Source: Prevotella sp902465605
GTDB taxonomy: Bacteria; Bacteroidota; Bacteroidia; Bacteroidales; Bacteroidaceae
Length of the DNA: 64,000 nucleotides
Direction: 5' to 3'
NCBI GenBank assembly: GCA_902465605.1
Contig: CABQNT010000010.1
Span: 1 to 64,000, forward strand
The notes beneath the pieces are model-generated. The model made no database searches. It saw only the letters and a program-made list of their open reading frames with translations, and was not told the origin of the DNA. Shown here one piece after another: positions 46,304-54,710 of this stretch (position 1 is the stretch's first letter; every line of letters starts with the position of its first letter). Both the position numbers and the translations under genes were made by a program.

Positions 46304-46311
46304 TACATTTG
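46304..46311 (+). promoter_or_regulatory. -7 element of the FetA-like/FetB pair
   Basis: TACATTTG, 7 nt before the start codon at 46319, with TTG at 46283-46285 (18-nt spacer). The message would have a very short leader. Confidence 0.5.
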
Positions 46312-46318
46312 CCAAAGT

Positions 46319-46942
46319 ATGATAGAAATCAAGGATGCCACCATCAAAGTGGGTAGCCACGTTGTATGCAAAGACCTGTCGTTTATGGCAAGGGATGGAC
46401 AGCTGACGTGCGTGCATGCACAAGACACAGAGGCTTTGGAGGCTTTGCTGCACGCTTTTTTAGGCTTGCAGCCACTCGAAAGCGGGTATGTGTCGGTAGA
46501 TGGCGAGCGCATCACTTCGCTGTCGGCACCTTTCTTTCGGCAAATGATGGCATACGTTCCCGCCAAATTTGAGTTTGGCGACATATCCGTGTCCGCGCTT
46601 TTCCATTTGCTGGTAGACATGGAAGCACCTATGCGACACGAGCAAAAGACGGCCCTTTTAAGGCAATGGCAGTTGTTGGGCGTTGACAAGTCGTGTTATG
46701 AGCAGCAGTTGTGCTCGCTTCCGGCCGACGTGCAACAGCGCATCATGCTCTCGTTTGCTGGCGTTCTCAATCGAAATATTATTCTTCTCAATCAACCAAC
46801 GGCTTGGCAGATACCCGAAAATGTGCCTTTGGTGCTGTTGTATATTCAGTCGATGAAAGCCTCCGGGCATCTTGTTTTGTGGACAACCACCGATGCGCAA
46901 GTTGCCGAAACGGCTGATGTGGTTATCAATTTGACACCGTAG
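46319..46942 (+). CDS. FetA-like ABC ATPase homologue lacking catalytic motifs
   Basis: Protein of 207 residues that aligns along its length with ATPases of the FetA type, but every nucleotide-handling motif is altered. The Walker A position reads HAQDTEALEA instead of GPSGxGKST, the Q-loop has no Gln (AYVPAKFEF), the signature is SLPADVQQRI instead of LSGGxxQR, Walker B ends ILLNQP instead of LLDEP, and the H-loop is WTTTD with no His. The frame is intact and the non-catalytic core (VSVDGERITSLSAPFFRQ, LVLWTTTDAQ) is well kept, so it looks like a maintained pseudo-ATPase rather than a decayed gene. It ends 5 nt before the permease gene. Confidence 0.75.
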   Translation: MIEIKDATIKVGSHVVCKDLSFMARDGQLTCVHAQDTEALEALLHAFLGLQPLESGYVSVDGERITSLSAPFFRQMMAYVPAKFEFGDISVSALFHLLVDMEAPMRHEQKTALLRQWQLLGVDKSCYEQQLCSLPADVQQRIMLSFAGVLNRNIILLNQPTAWQIPENVPLVLLYIQSMKASGHLVLWTTTDAQVAETADVVINLTP

Positions 46943-46947
46943 ATAAA

Positions 46948-47733
46948 ATGGACATCACTTTCATGCAATGTATTTTGGGGCTCTTGCTGTTGCTTGTTCC
47001 CTGCTATGTTTTCTATGTATTCAACATCCCACTGCTTACGAAGACGCTTCGTTCGTTCCTTAAAATGGTGGGCAGCCTTTTGGTGCTGGGTGTGTTGCTG
47101 TACGAGGTTGTCGCTCTTGACAAGCCGTTCTTCACGTTGTTGTTCGCATTGCTCATTATCGTATGGGGAGCCACGTTGTCCATCGTGCGGGCCAAGTTGC
47201 CCCTGCGGCAATTGTTTCTGCCCGTGTTGGCTGGCACGTTTGCCGGCGTTCTGGTGGCTGGTCTGTATGTGCTGCTGTTGGTCATGGGAGGAGTAAACGT
47301 GTTTGAACCACGTTATATGATACCAGTCGTGGCCCTGCTCACCGGTCATCTCATCCACGCAAACAGCAAAGCCCTGCATGTTTACTATATGGGATTGCGC
47401 CACCATGGGCAGCTTTACCACTATTTGCTGGCCAATGGTGACACCCACAGCCATGCGCTCGGCTACCTGTTGCGGCGTGCGATACAGCAGTCGGCGCTGC
47501 CCAGTCTGTCAGGCATGGGGTGGATTGTCATGGGCGTGTCGCCGTTGGTGATGTGGGGCATGCTGTTAGGAGGCGCCAGTGTGCTCACAGCCGTGGCGTG
47601 CCAGGTGGTGCTGTTGGTTGCCATGTTTATGGCAGCAGTACTCTCCATCATCGTCACCGTGGCGGTTTCGCGCCGATATTTGCTGGATGATTATGCCCAA
47701 TTGAAAGGGACTGAGCGGCAGGATGCCAGCTGA
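46948..47733 (+). CDS. FetB/UPF0014 family permease
   Basis: Inner-membrane protein of 261 residues with about seven hydrophobic segments, the length and pattern of the FetB (YbbM) family, whose E. coli member exports iron with FetA. The central VALLTGHLIHANSKALHVYYMGL and the helical cytosolic loop with GDTHSHALGYLLRRAIQQS resemble the family's coupling region. The paired ATPase gene 5 nt upstream seems catalytically dead, so how transport is powered is unclear. Substrate is inferred only from family. Confidence 0.8.
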   Translation: MDITFMQCILGLLLLLVPCYVFYVFNIPLLTKTLRSFLKMVGSLLVLGVLLYEVVALDKPFFTLLFALLIIVWGATLSIVRAKLPLRQLFLPVLAGTFAGVLVAGLYVLLLVMGGVNVFEPRYMIPVVALLTGHLIHANSKALHVYYMGLRHHGQLYHYLLANGDTHSHALGYLLRRAIQQSALPSLSGMGWIVMGVSPLVMWGMLLGGASVLTAVACQVVLLVAMFMAAVLSIIVTVAVSRRYLLDDYAQLKGTERQDAS

Positions 47734-48331
47734 TGACCAGCCACACATCGGGCCATGTTTTCCCCACTTCTTAGCATGAACAAGGCGAGATTAGCTGTCT
47801 GTTTTCTTTACAACAACCCTCTCATAATTCTCGCCAAATTTATGACGTCCTTGGTCGCTCGCAAATATCGCAAGCATTTGACGGTTTCTTATCGTACACT
47901 GTGTCAATGAGTTATGCGAAAAAGCCATTTCTTCTATCCTCTTTTTATTGATTTTTCGGTCGAAAAGCAGTCCTTTTTCCGTGCAAATGCAATGCTTTTG
48001 GCCTTCAAAAGCATGACAGTAGACTGCCAAAGTGATACATATTGCAGCGTTAACTCAATGCTATAACGGTGATATGGCTGTGTTGAGCGTGTTGGATACG
48101 GTCGTTTCGCTTGTTTTTCTCTCTTATTTTTTCTATTTCATGAAAAAACAATTGCAGATTTTTTGTCATTTTATTTAACAGGAGGGGGAAGCCTCCCCCG
48201 ACCCCTCCGAAGGAGGGGAGAAATGAGCTGAAGGACTAATCAACTTGTTTACTCGTCACCTTGTAAACTCGTCAACTAAAAACATTTTCAGTTAAAGTAT
48301 GTAAATAAAACAAAATATCGATATTATTCTT
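47734..48331. other. Long intergenic region with GC-rich double hairpin
   Basis: About 600 nt without a convincing gene; a 79-codon minus-strand frame (47791-48030) looks like chance. At 48184-48218 two adjacent hairpins, GGGGGA/TCCCCC and CCCCTCC-GAA-GGAGGGG, form a GC-rich block in AT-rich surroundings, of the kind dispersed in Bacteroidetes genomes. At 48260-48282 there is a 23-nt inverted copy of 44979-45001. AAAAGCATG-type repeat sequence lies near 48000. Confidence 0.5.
48184..48218. repeat. REP-like GC-rich double hairpin
   Basis: Hairpin 1: GGGGGA (48184-48189) with TCCCCC (48194-48199). Hairpin 2: CCCCTCC (48202-48208) with GGAGGGG (48212-48218) and a GAA triloop. Isolated and not followed by a T-run, so less likely to be a simple terminator. 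Confidence 0.6.
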
Positions 48332-48339
48332 TATTTTTG
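48332..48339 (+). promoter_or_regulatory. -7 element upstream of the beta-barrel gene
   Basis: TATTTTTG, 88 nt before the start codon at 48428. The leader contains a bulged hairpin (48349-48377: CTTCAATCAG with CTGATATTGAAG). No clear -33 element. Confidence 0.45.
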
Positions 48340-48427
48340 CATGGTCGTCTTCAATCAGCATGCGCCTGATATTGAAGCGTGATGCATTAACCTTGAAATT
48401 TTATATTCTTTACTAAATAAACACCGT

Positions 48428-48961
48428 ATGAAGAGATTATTTATAGCATTTATTTGCATTGTTGCTTGTTGCGTGTCAGCAAACGCCAAAATCAAGGCCG
48501 ACTTTGGAACCTATGCGGTCGGTCCCTCGGGCCTTTATGGAACAAGCGGAGATTACAACCATGGTGGTGCCGGATTGACCTTGCAAAAGTTTTTTGGTGA
48601 TGAGTTCCGTTTCAGCATCTTTGCCAACTATTTTTTCAAGCAAAACAACGCCAGTTTTATTGAGTTTGGAACCGACTTCAACTATGTGTTTGCATTGACG
48701 CCCAAGCTGGGCATTTATCCTGTTTTAGGTTTGGGATATTCCATCATGAAGCTGAACAATGTGATAGAGAAGCCTGCGGGTGTTGACATCCTTCCTGATG
48801 ACTATACGGACGATTCTGAAGGCAATCTCAATTTTGACCTCGGTGCAGGATGTGAGTATTATTTCACTCCATCGTTCAAAGGTTTTGCCGAAGCAAAATA
48901 CAGGTACGTTAAAAACTACGATCGGACGTTGTTCCAAGTAGGAGTGGCCTACGTTTGGTAG
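48428..48961 (+). CDS. Small outer-membrane beta-barrel protein
   Basis: Predicted 177-residue protein with a signal peptide (cleavage after SANA, residue 20) and about eight amphipathic strands, ending in aromatic YVW, typical of OmpA/OmpX-like barrels. Motifs such as GAGLTLQKFFGDEFRFSIFA and LGAGCEYYFTPSFKGFAEAKY match outer-membrane proteins of Bacteroidetes with a porin-like fold. First of three surface genes in a row on the plus strand, with a 33-nt gap to the next. Confidence 0.75.
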   Translation: MKRLFIAFICIVACCVSANAKIKADFGTYAVGPSGLYGTSGDYNHGGAGLTLQKFFGDEFRFSIFANYFFKQNNASFIEFGTDFNYVFALTPKLGIYPVLGLGYSIMKLNNVIEKPAGVDILPDDYTDDSEGNLNFDLGAGCEYYFTPSFKGFAEAKYRYVKNYDRTLFQVGVAYVW

Positions 48962-48994
48962 ACCACAAATTGACTATTAACTAAATATACAGAT

Positions 48995-49627
48995 ATGAGA
49001 AAATCACTGTTTGCCGTCATTGCCACCGTATGCGTGGCGATGACCCTTGGTGGGTGTCAAATTTACGGACTGGTTAAAGACGCTACCGACAAGGAAGAAG
49101 GAAAGATTATCATGAAAGATGGTAAGGAGTATGTGGGACGTGTAGAGATGCCCAATGTCAACACCAAGCGTCTCTCGATTGTGGTCAACGATGGGCAGAA
49201 GACCGTTGTGGAAGCTAAAGACATCGCCTCGCTTACCGTGTGGAAGAAGACGCATCCTGAGCGTAAGCACACGTTGAAGTATCTCCCATCAGAATTTCTG
49301 AGGAAAAAGATGCGTAAGCCATTGTGGATGGCAGTGACCGCAACAGGACCGTATGTCGAATTCTATACATGCAGTTTTGATTACTCCATTCCCTCGAGTG
49401 GATACCTTAAAATTACCAGCGTTCAGAACGGTAGCATTGAGCATCTGGCACTAAAGAAAGGCGGCAAAATGCCAAAGACGATTTCGGTCTCTGACATCAG
49501 CAAGCGACAGAAGCGCAAACTGCTGTTGGAATACCTCAATGACGATGCAGCCTTGGCGAAGAAGATAAACAACCAGGACATCCGCCCGGATGATTTTGAA
49601 GCCATCGCTGAAATTTATCATCCATAA
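48995..49627 (+). CDS. Hypothetical lipoprotein
   Basis: Predicted lipoprotein of 210 residues: signal peptide with lipobox TLGGC (Cys 21), then a short beta-rich domain (GKIIMKDGKEYVGRVEMPN, LSIVVNDGQKTVVEAKDI), which reads like a small SH3- or LSM-like segment. A C-terminal half follows with KISVS-like strands and a Lys-rich helix. No named family recognised. It lies between two beta-barrel genes and its stop is 10 nt before the next start, so the three probably form one surface-associated unit. Confidence 0.7.
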   Translation: MRKSLFAVIATVCVAMTLGGCQIYGLVKDATDKEEGKIIMKDGKEYVGRVEMPNVNTKRLSIVVNDGQKTVVEAKDIASLTVWKKTHPERKHTLKYLPSEFLRKKMRKPLWMAVTATGPYVEFYTCSFDYSIPSSGYLKITSVQNGSIEHLALKKGGKMPKTISVSDISKRQKRKLLLEYLNDDAALAKKINNQDIRPDDFEAIAEIYHP

Positions 49628-49637
49628 ATATCGGGGT

Positions 49638-50255
49638 ATGACATGTCACAAGCGCTCAGTATGCGCCTGCAAGAAATTATCAGCCAGCTTTCGCCTGTGG
49701 TGCGTTTGCTGGCTGGTCGTGATGATGAGCGCATGCCCATTGAAGGTTAAGGCGCAAATTATCCGGATAGAGCTTTCTGGTGGTCTGCAATATTTCCCCG
49801 GCATGACCAAAAAGATAGGGTGGGACTATAATCTCGCAGGTAGGTGTATGGTAACAGACAACTGGTTTGCGGCTGCCCTGATACATGGTGGCTTCAGTAG
49901 GGGAACATACCCGGGCGTTTATGCCAACGAGGCGATAAGCCTAAAGCACAACCAGGATGCTTCCTTCATGGGTGTGGGTGCGGGCTATCTGCATCCTGTG
50001 AACGATCACCTACATGCCTATGCGCAGTTGTTGGGAGGCTGGGGTGCCATTGAAACGACTGGTAATCCGAAACAGAAAATAGTGACGGAGGCGGAAGGAC
50101 ACGAGTTTAAAGGCTTCTCTGCGGCCAGCGTGCTGGGTATAGAGTATTACCTGCCGTCTTTTGGAATATGGGGTGCTGATGTCGTGATACATTATATTGA
50201 CGGTCATGTCATGCCCTCCATCAACCTGAAGTATGGCATCAACTTCGATTTGTAG
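49638..50255 (+). CDS. Outer-membrane beta-barrel protein
   Basis: Predicted 205-residue exported barrel. Start chosen at the ATG at 49638, 10 nt after the lipoprotein stop; the open frame reaches back to 49590 inside the previous gene. A rather long signal peptide (hydrophobic LWCVCWLVVMMSACPLKVKAQ, cleaved near residue 39) is followed by repeated amphipathic strands (IRIELSGGLQYFPG, FMGVGAGYLHPVNDHLHAYAQ in part) ending in a Phe/Leu strand. A Cys within the signal region could allow lipidation, but the context is poor. No family name recognised. Confidence 0.7.
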   Translation: MTCHKRSVCACKKLSASFRLWCVCWLVVMMSACPLKVKAQIIRIELSGGLQYFPGMTKKIGWDYNLAGRCMVTDNWFAAALIHGGFSRGTYPGVYANEAISLKHNQDASFMGVGAGYLHPVNDHLHAYAQLLGGWGAIETTGNPKQKIVTEAEGHEFKGFSAASVLGIEYYLPSFGIWGADVVIHYIDGHVMPSINLKYGINFDL

Positions 50256-50652
50256 CGATGCCATGGCTCGCAACACGTTCACAACAATCCGTTCAGTGCT
50301 TGGCTGTGTTCATCTGGTGCCATGCCTGTATCTTCTTCTTTCAGTTCATGCTATTGCAATGGGGTGCATGAGCTTAGGGCATTTTGTTTAGAAAAAGTAA
50401 CGTTAAAATCTGCCGAATAGCTTTAAATGAGCTATTTATGAACTTTTCTCCCCTAAAGAGGTGATGATTTGGCGACAGTTCTAAATTCCACAATATTCAT
50501 AAGTTTGCTGCCTAACAACTCTTTTCGAAGTAAAGACTCAATAGATATGTATTTTTGCAAAATATGAATCAATCTTTTAGGGTTTATGGTAACATCAACA
50601 AAAACGACATCCGTTGCATATAACTTTTACGGCATTTGAAAACCTCTTTAGT
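50256..50652. other. Intergenic region between convergent genes with an orphan promoter box
   Basis: No full gene. A small hairpin AATAGCT/AGCTATT lies at 50416-50436. At 50550-50557 the plus strand has TATTTTTG, followed 6 nt later by a 19-codon open frame (50564-50623) that begins MNQSFRVYGN. It looks like the surviving start of a lost gene or a short leader-type ORF. Confidence 0.4.
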
Positions 50653-53208
50653 TTACAAATCCACGCTCAATTTTACAAGTATTTCCCTTGGACGTAAGCG
50701 TGTGATGCTGTACGACTCTATCGTGTTACCGAGAATACGGCGTTCAAAATCGGAAGTACCTATGATATTGTTAGCAGCAAGCGACAATTCCCATTGCTTA
50801 ACCTTGTAGCTTATGGCAAAGTCAAGAAAATAGTTTGTGCCGATGCTCTTGTCGTTCGTATGAAAGAGTTCGTTCTTGATGCTCAACATCCATCTGCTTG
50901 CCGGAAAGATATGCAGATTTAGATAATGTTTCCAATCTGTAGTATTCCCCGATGATAGGCTCGGACTTGTTCGATTCTTCTGATTGTAGAAGTGAACATC
51001 AGATTTTCCCTCAACAGAAAGAGTTCTTGCTGGTCGCAACGAATAGTCAAGTGTGGCGGTTGTTATACTCAATCGTGCATCGTTCACCACGCTTGACACA
51101 AGCAGACTATAATCGGTTCTGTTATGTGAAGCTCCCAAACCAATAAGCGTTTTAGCCCACCCGAAAGTCTTGCTGATGCGTCCTGTTACACCGACAGTCT
51201 GCATCGAATACTCTTTGTTTGTGGCAGTTATTGTATAGATATTGTCATTGAGCGTGCTTTCGTAAAGGATGTTCCCAAATATACAATTATATGTTGGGCG
51301 GATATTAAAGAACAAACCAAGTACAGGATTGGAATATTTGTATGCAGCAGTAGCATAATATGAACAGGTGGCAGCCGTTTCGCCTCGGTTTATTTTCTGT
51401 GTACGATAGCTTGTAAAAATAGGAGTGTCATAGATGACCTTTCCCATAAGTGGTGTGTTTTTGTAGCCAATACTTGCAGAAAACTCAGAGACGACAGTTG
51501 CTTTCCAGTTCCAGTTTATTAAAGGGTCTATCCATAAATGATTGCTTCTCGAATCACGATAAGATTGGTTAGCATAACTTATCATTGACTTTATGTCCAT
51601 CTTGTGCTTTCCAAAAAAGAAAGACATTGAAGGTGTCCAATACATGCGTAGAAAACCATATACATTTTTCTGCTCAGCTGCGTCTCCCATAATCACACCG
51701 ATACTTTGACGGTCGTAATTGAATCCCAATTCATTATTAAGATACTGACGACCTATTTTGAGATTGTAGCGAAAGTCATTCTGGGTAGAGAAAAAGCCAA
51801 GGTTAAGACGCTCTGTCATTCCTGCAATGGTAAGCAACTGCCCTGGTAGATAACTGTAACTCCAATAGCTATCAACATTATACACATTACCCTTTGTTGT
51901 GGTGTGCGATATCTGAAAATCCTCAGTAATGTTACGCTTGTGCGGCTTGACCATCATGTTGGTCTGCTGACCATTGTATATCATTGTACCGATACTCTTG
52001 TTGAAATCAATATAGCCTTTAAGGTTATTCTTGATAAAACTCTTATCACCATTGTACTGATAGTTTACTTCGCCTTTCCATTCACTTTTGGCATTTCTAA
52101 CGTTCTGTTCCTCTACAATGACAGGCAGATTTGCAAGAGTGAGATAGGTAGAAGAATTGTAGTCCTGTATATCGGTTTTATCAATAAATCCATTACCTTG
52201 CACACGAAGCTCAGACTCTTTGCCAGTCTTCCAAAGCCAATTGCATGCAATAAGATGGCTATGATTGAAGGTATAGCGATTCTCTACAAGGGCTGGTGTC
52301 TCGACTGACATCATAGAGAGTATGCCCGACTCTGTTCCCGTTCTTCCTTTTAATAATGCCGCAAGGTCAATCACTTCGTTATCAAGCTGTTTGCCAATAT
52401 TGTTGTTCTTATACATCATCAGCGTCTGATATTTCTTATTGAAACGCATCCCCATCAATCGGCAATCGTAAAGGAAATCATCACCATAACCAAGTCCTAT
52501 GTCAGTGGTGCCTGTCCAAACAGCTTTGGCATCATCCATCAATACAAGATTGAGAGCTGCTTGCTCACTAAATGAGACACCACGCAACGACTTCACAGAC
52601 TGGTGATTCTCCAAAACTTGCACACTCTTTATTTTATCGGCAGAGATATTTTGGTTTGCAACGCCATATTGACTCCCCATCAAGTCAAGTCCCTCAATAT
52701 AGAATTTACTGATAGGTTTTCCTTGATATTCTACCTTTCCGTCCGTTTTTACTTCAAGTCCCGGCATCTTTGCTATTACATCTGCTATACTTCTGTCTTG
52801 ACCTTGGCGGAAACCAGCTACCGAATATGTGAGAGTATCACCTGTGTTCTGAATACGCTCGGCTTTTACCTTCACCTCTTTCAATTTGAAATCACCATCA
52901 ATAAGAACAATGGTCATGCCATCCTTCAAATCTGAGAAAGGCATTGTCTTTTTCTGAAACCCTATGTAGCTTACCGTAACATTCTTGGGAGTTTTTCCTT
53001 CAGGTATATTCAGTTTGTAGAGTCCTCTGCCATCTGTCAAGCAATAGGTAACAGTTGAGCTACCCTCAGTTGTCACCACAACGGCTGCACCCACCAAGGG
53101 TTCACCTTTCCTGTCCTTCACCTTACCTGTAAAGGTTTGAGCAAACAAAGAGAGACTTGTTATCAAAAGTATAAAAAGTGCAGCGTGTCTCATCCTGAAA
53201 CCAAACAT
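50653..53208 (-). CDS. TonB-dependent receptor-like outer-membrane protein with CarboxypepD_reg domain
   Basis: Predicted outer-membrane protein of 851 residues. A signal peptide (ending SLFAQ) is followed by a carboxypeptidase-regulatory-like beta domain (about 25-110, GKVKDRKGEPLVGAAVVV), a plug-like region with DVIAKMPGLEVKTDGKVEYQGKP, and a long C-terminal barrel ending in ILVKLSVDL. Proteins of this shape accompany GLPGLI-family genes in Bacteroidetes and are shorter than SusC. The ATG overlaps the GLPGLI stop by 1 nt (TAATG), so translation is probably coupled. I saw no TonB box that I would trust. Confidence 0.8.
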   Translation of the reverse strand: MFGFRMRHAALFILLITSLSLFAQTFTGKVKDRKGEPLVGAAVVVTTEGSSTVTYCLTDGRGLYKLNIPEGKTPKNVTVSYIGFQKKTMPFSDLKDGMTIVLIDGDFKLKEVKVKAERIQNTGDTLTYSVAGFRQGQDRSIADVIAKMPGLEVKTDGKVEYQGKPISKFYIEGLDLMGSQYGVANQNISADKIKSVQVLENHQSVKSLRGVSFSEQAALNLVLMDDAKAVWTGTTDIGLGYGDDFLYDCRLMGMRFNKKYQTLMMYKNNNIGKQLDNEVIDLAALLKGRTGTESGILSMMSVETPALVENRYTFNHSHLIACNWLWKTGKESELRVQGNGFIDKTDIQDYNSSTYLTLANLPVIVEEQNVRNAKSEWKGEVNYQYNGDKSFIKNNLKGYIDFNKSIGTMIYNGQQTNMMVKPHKRNITEDFQISHTTTKGNVYNVDSYWSYSYLPGQLLTIAGMTERLNLGFFSTQNDFRYNLKIGRQYLNNELGFNYDRQSIGVIMGDAAEQKNVYGFLRMYWTPSMSFFFGKHKMDIKSMISYANQSYRDSRSNHLWIDPLINWNWKATVVSEFSASIGYKNTPLMGKVIYDTPIFTSYRTQKINRGETAATCSYYATAAYKYSNPVLGLFFNIRPTYNCIFGNILYESTLNDNIYTITATNKEYSMQTVGVTGRISKTFGWAKTLIGLGASHNRTDYSLLVSSVVNDARLSITTATLDYSLRPARTLSVEGKSDVHFYNQKNRTSPSLSSGNTTDWKHYLNLHIFPASRWMLSIKNELFHTNDKSIGTNYFLDFAISYKVKQWELSLAANNIIGTSDFERRILGNTIESYSITRLRPREILVKLSVDL

Positions 53209-54053
53209 TATTCTTTATCAAGATGGTTGTATTTAGGCACTTCTATCTCGGTATTGTCTTTAGCATCAGTACCAGATAACGTATAGACTATCACCTTTTC
53301 TCCCGATGCCCTTTGACTCAGAATTCTATCAACAAGTTGGTTTTTGTTGATTCCTTCTGAATCTGAGCGTAGTTCCAAAAAACGTTTTCGAGTACATTTT
53401 TGATGCTTGCCTTCTTCATAAATTGAAACCAAGGTGTTTTCTGGGGCTTTTTCTATACCAACAACATTGAAATCAAACAAGCCCTCTGAATCCCTTGCCG
53501 CCATAATCAATCCTGGCAAACCATTAAGAATGTAAGGACCGTAATTGAGAGGCAACTCGATAGAATACCATACAGTCCATGTCCGGCCATACACGGAGCC
53601 AACCGCCTGCTTGCATTCATATTCACAGATGGTCTTTGTGCTGTCGTTCAATTGCCATTTTATGGACGGAACTTGGTCTTCGTATTTCAAACCAGATGAG
53701 AAAACTTGCTTATAATAAGTGTATTTTCCCCTTTTAGGTGTACCAACAATTATCTGAAGGTCATTTTTCGGTGAATATTTTCCTCCGATAACAGGGAGTT
53801 GCGCAATCATCGCATTGTATCCTCCTTGGGCTTTCACCTTAGCCAACTCACTATCATACAGTCTGTAGTTCTTATTGTAGAATACAGCTGTTGTATCTCC
53901 AATATCGAGCGTCCATCTGTAAGTGTTAGTTTTCCCTGTGACAATTTGTGCGTCACAATCGTAATAGACACGATACTTTGCTTGTTCTTGTGCATTGAGA
54001 GTAAAACTGTATAGTAATACAAAAATAGTAATATGTATGTTTTTATAAGCCAT
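53208..54053 (-). CDS. GLPGLI family exported protein
   Basis: Predicted 281-residue protein with a signal peptide cleaved after LNAQ (residue 22) and the family-defining segment LNGLPGLIMAA near residue 180, preceded by RTWTVWYSIELPLNYGPY. Domains are otherwise beta-rich. The family (TIGR01200) is widespread in Bacteroidetes and uncharacterised; it very often sits beside a TonB-receptor-like gene, as here. Located between a small exported-peptide gene and the receptor-like gene, all on the minus strand. Confidence 0.88.
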   Translation of the reverse strand: MAYKNIHITIFVLLYSFTLNAQEQAKYRVYYDCDAQIVTGKTNTYRWTLDIGDTTAVFYNKNYRLYDSELAKVKAQGGYNAMIAQLPVIGGKYSPKNDLQIIVGTPKRGKYTYYKQVFSSGLKYEDQVPSIKWQLNDSTKTICEYECKQAVGSVYGRTWTVWYSIELPLNYGPYILNGLPGLIMAARDSEGLFDFNVVGIEKAPENTLVSIYEEGKHQKCTRKRFLELRSDSEGINKNQLVDRILSQRASGEKVIVYTLSGTDAKDNTEIEVPKYNHLDKE

Positions 54054-54103
54054 ATCATCAATTATAATAAAATAAGCAACTCAACAAGACACCAATATAA
54101 TAT

Positions 54104-54151
54104 AAAAATGCTCACTCTTAACTTGGAGTATGTCAAGTTAGGAGTGAGCAT
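54104..54151 (-). terminator. Hairpin between the peptide gene and the GLPGLI gene
   Basis: 18-bp stem with one G-T pair (54108-54125 with 54134-54151), 8-nt loop, followed on the minus strand by T5. It lies 15 nt past the stop of the 64-codon gene and 50 nt before the GLPGLI start, and could end most transcripts after the peptide gene or make its level exceed that of the two downstream genes. Confidence 0.75.
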
Positions 54152-54166
54152 GATTTTCCACAACGA

Positions 54167-54361
54167 TTAGCGTTGTTTGATTACAATGATGTCAACAATA
54201 ACTCCGTTATCATCTACAATAAGGATAATTGCGTCAGGATTGTCATCTCTCTGAGCACTATCAACTTCAGAATTCACAGGGGTTGAAAGAACCGAATTAG
54301 CAGCAAATGATGTTGAAACTATTCCAATCATCAAACAAAGGGCAGTTAAAAATTTCTTCAT
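54167..54361 (-). CDS. Small exported peptide (64 residues)
   Basis: Predicted secreted peptide: a clean signal peptide (MKKFLTALCLMIGIVSTSFA, cleavage after residue 20 or 21) followed by a ~43-residue mature part. This ends in two hydrophobic beta-prone runs around an Asp-Asp-Asn-Gly turn (AIILIVDDNGVIVDIIVI), which would form a beta-hairpin. It lacks Cys and any family I know. It precedes the GLPGLI and receptor-like genes on the same strand with a strong hairpin in between. A ligand, structural or signalling role for the neighbouring outer-membrane pair is possible but unproven. A TATATTTG box lies at 54477-54484, about 115 nt upstream. Confidence 0.65.
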   Translation of the reverse strand: MKKFLTALCLMIGIVSTSFAANSVLSTPVNSEVDSAQRDDNPDAIILIVDDNGVIVDIIVIKQR

Positions 54362-54476
54362 TTTTACTGAGGTTTAAATGTAAATAATAAATATATCTAT
54401 CCAAAGCAATATTAAATCGCTTGGAGTTTTTAAATTTTTAATATGCCATTAGGCAAAGCCTGTTGACTTTCGCTGA

Positions 54477-54484
54477 CAAATATA
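54477..54484 (-). promoter_or_regulatory. -7-like element upstream of the peptide gene
   Basis: TATATTTG on the minus strand, about 115 nt before the start codon at 54361. No TTG at the expected distance. The surrounding 54362-54700 is AT-rich and shows no gene. Confidence 0.4.
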
Positions 54485-54710
54485 CAAATATGATTTTAAA
54501 AATCCATGGATTATGACAAGAAAATTTTCTAAAATTAAAGGATTATAAGAGATGGGTTAACTGTTTGGCTACACGAAACAGGCTAAGAAAGAAAATAAAG
54601 CAAAAGTGAATTTTAGACTTGTAAACTATAAAAATACACTTTTGTTTCAGAAAAAGTAGGATAGTGAAGAGCGTGTGAAACGGAAAATAACGTTAAACTG
54701 CGTTGCGGTC

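Noticed and set aside
47791..48030. 79-codon minus-strand open frame
   Set aside because: Intergenic between the FetB gene and a barrel gene, no motifs, and it contains the AAAAGCATG-type repeat sequence.
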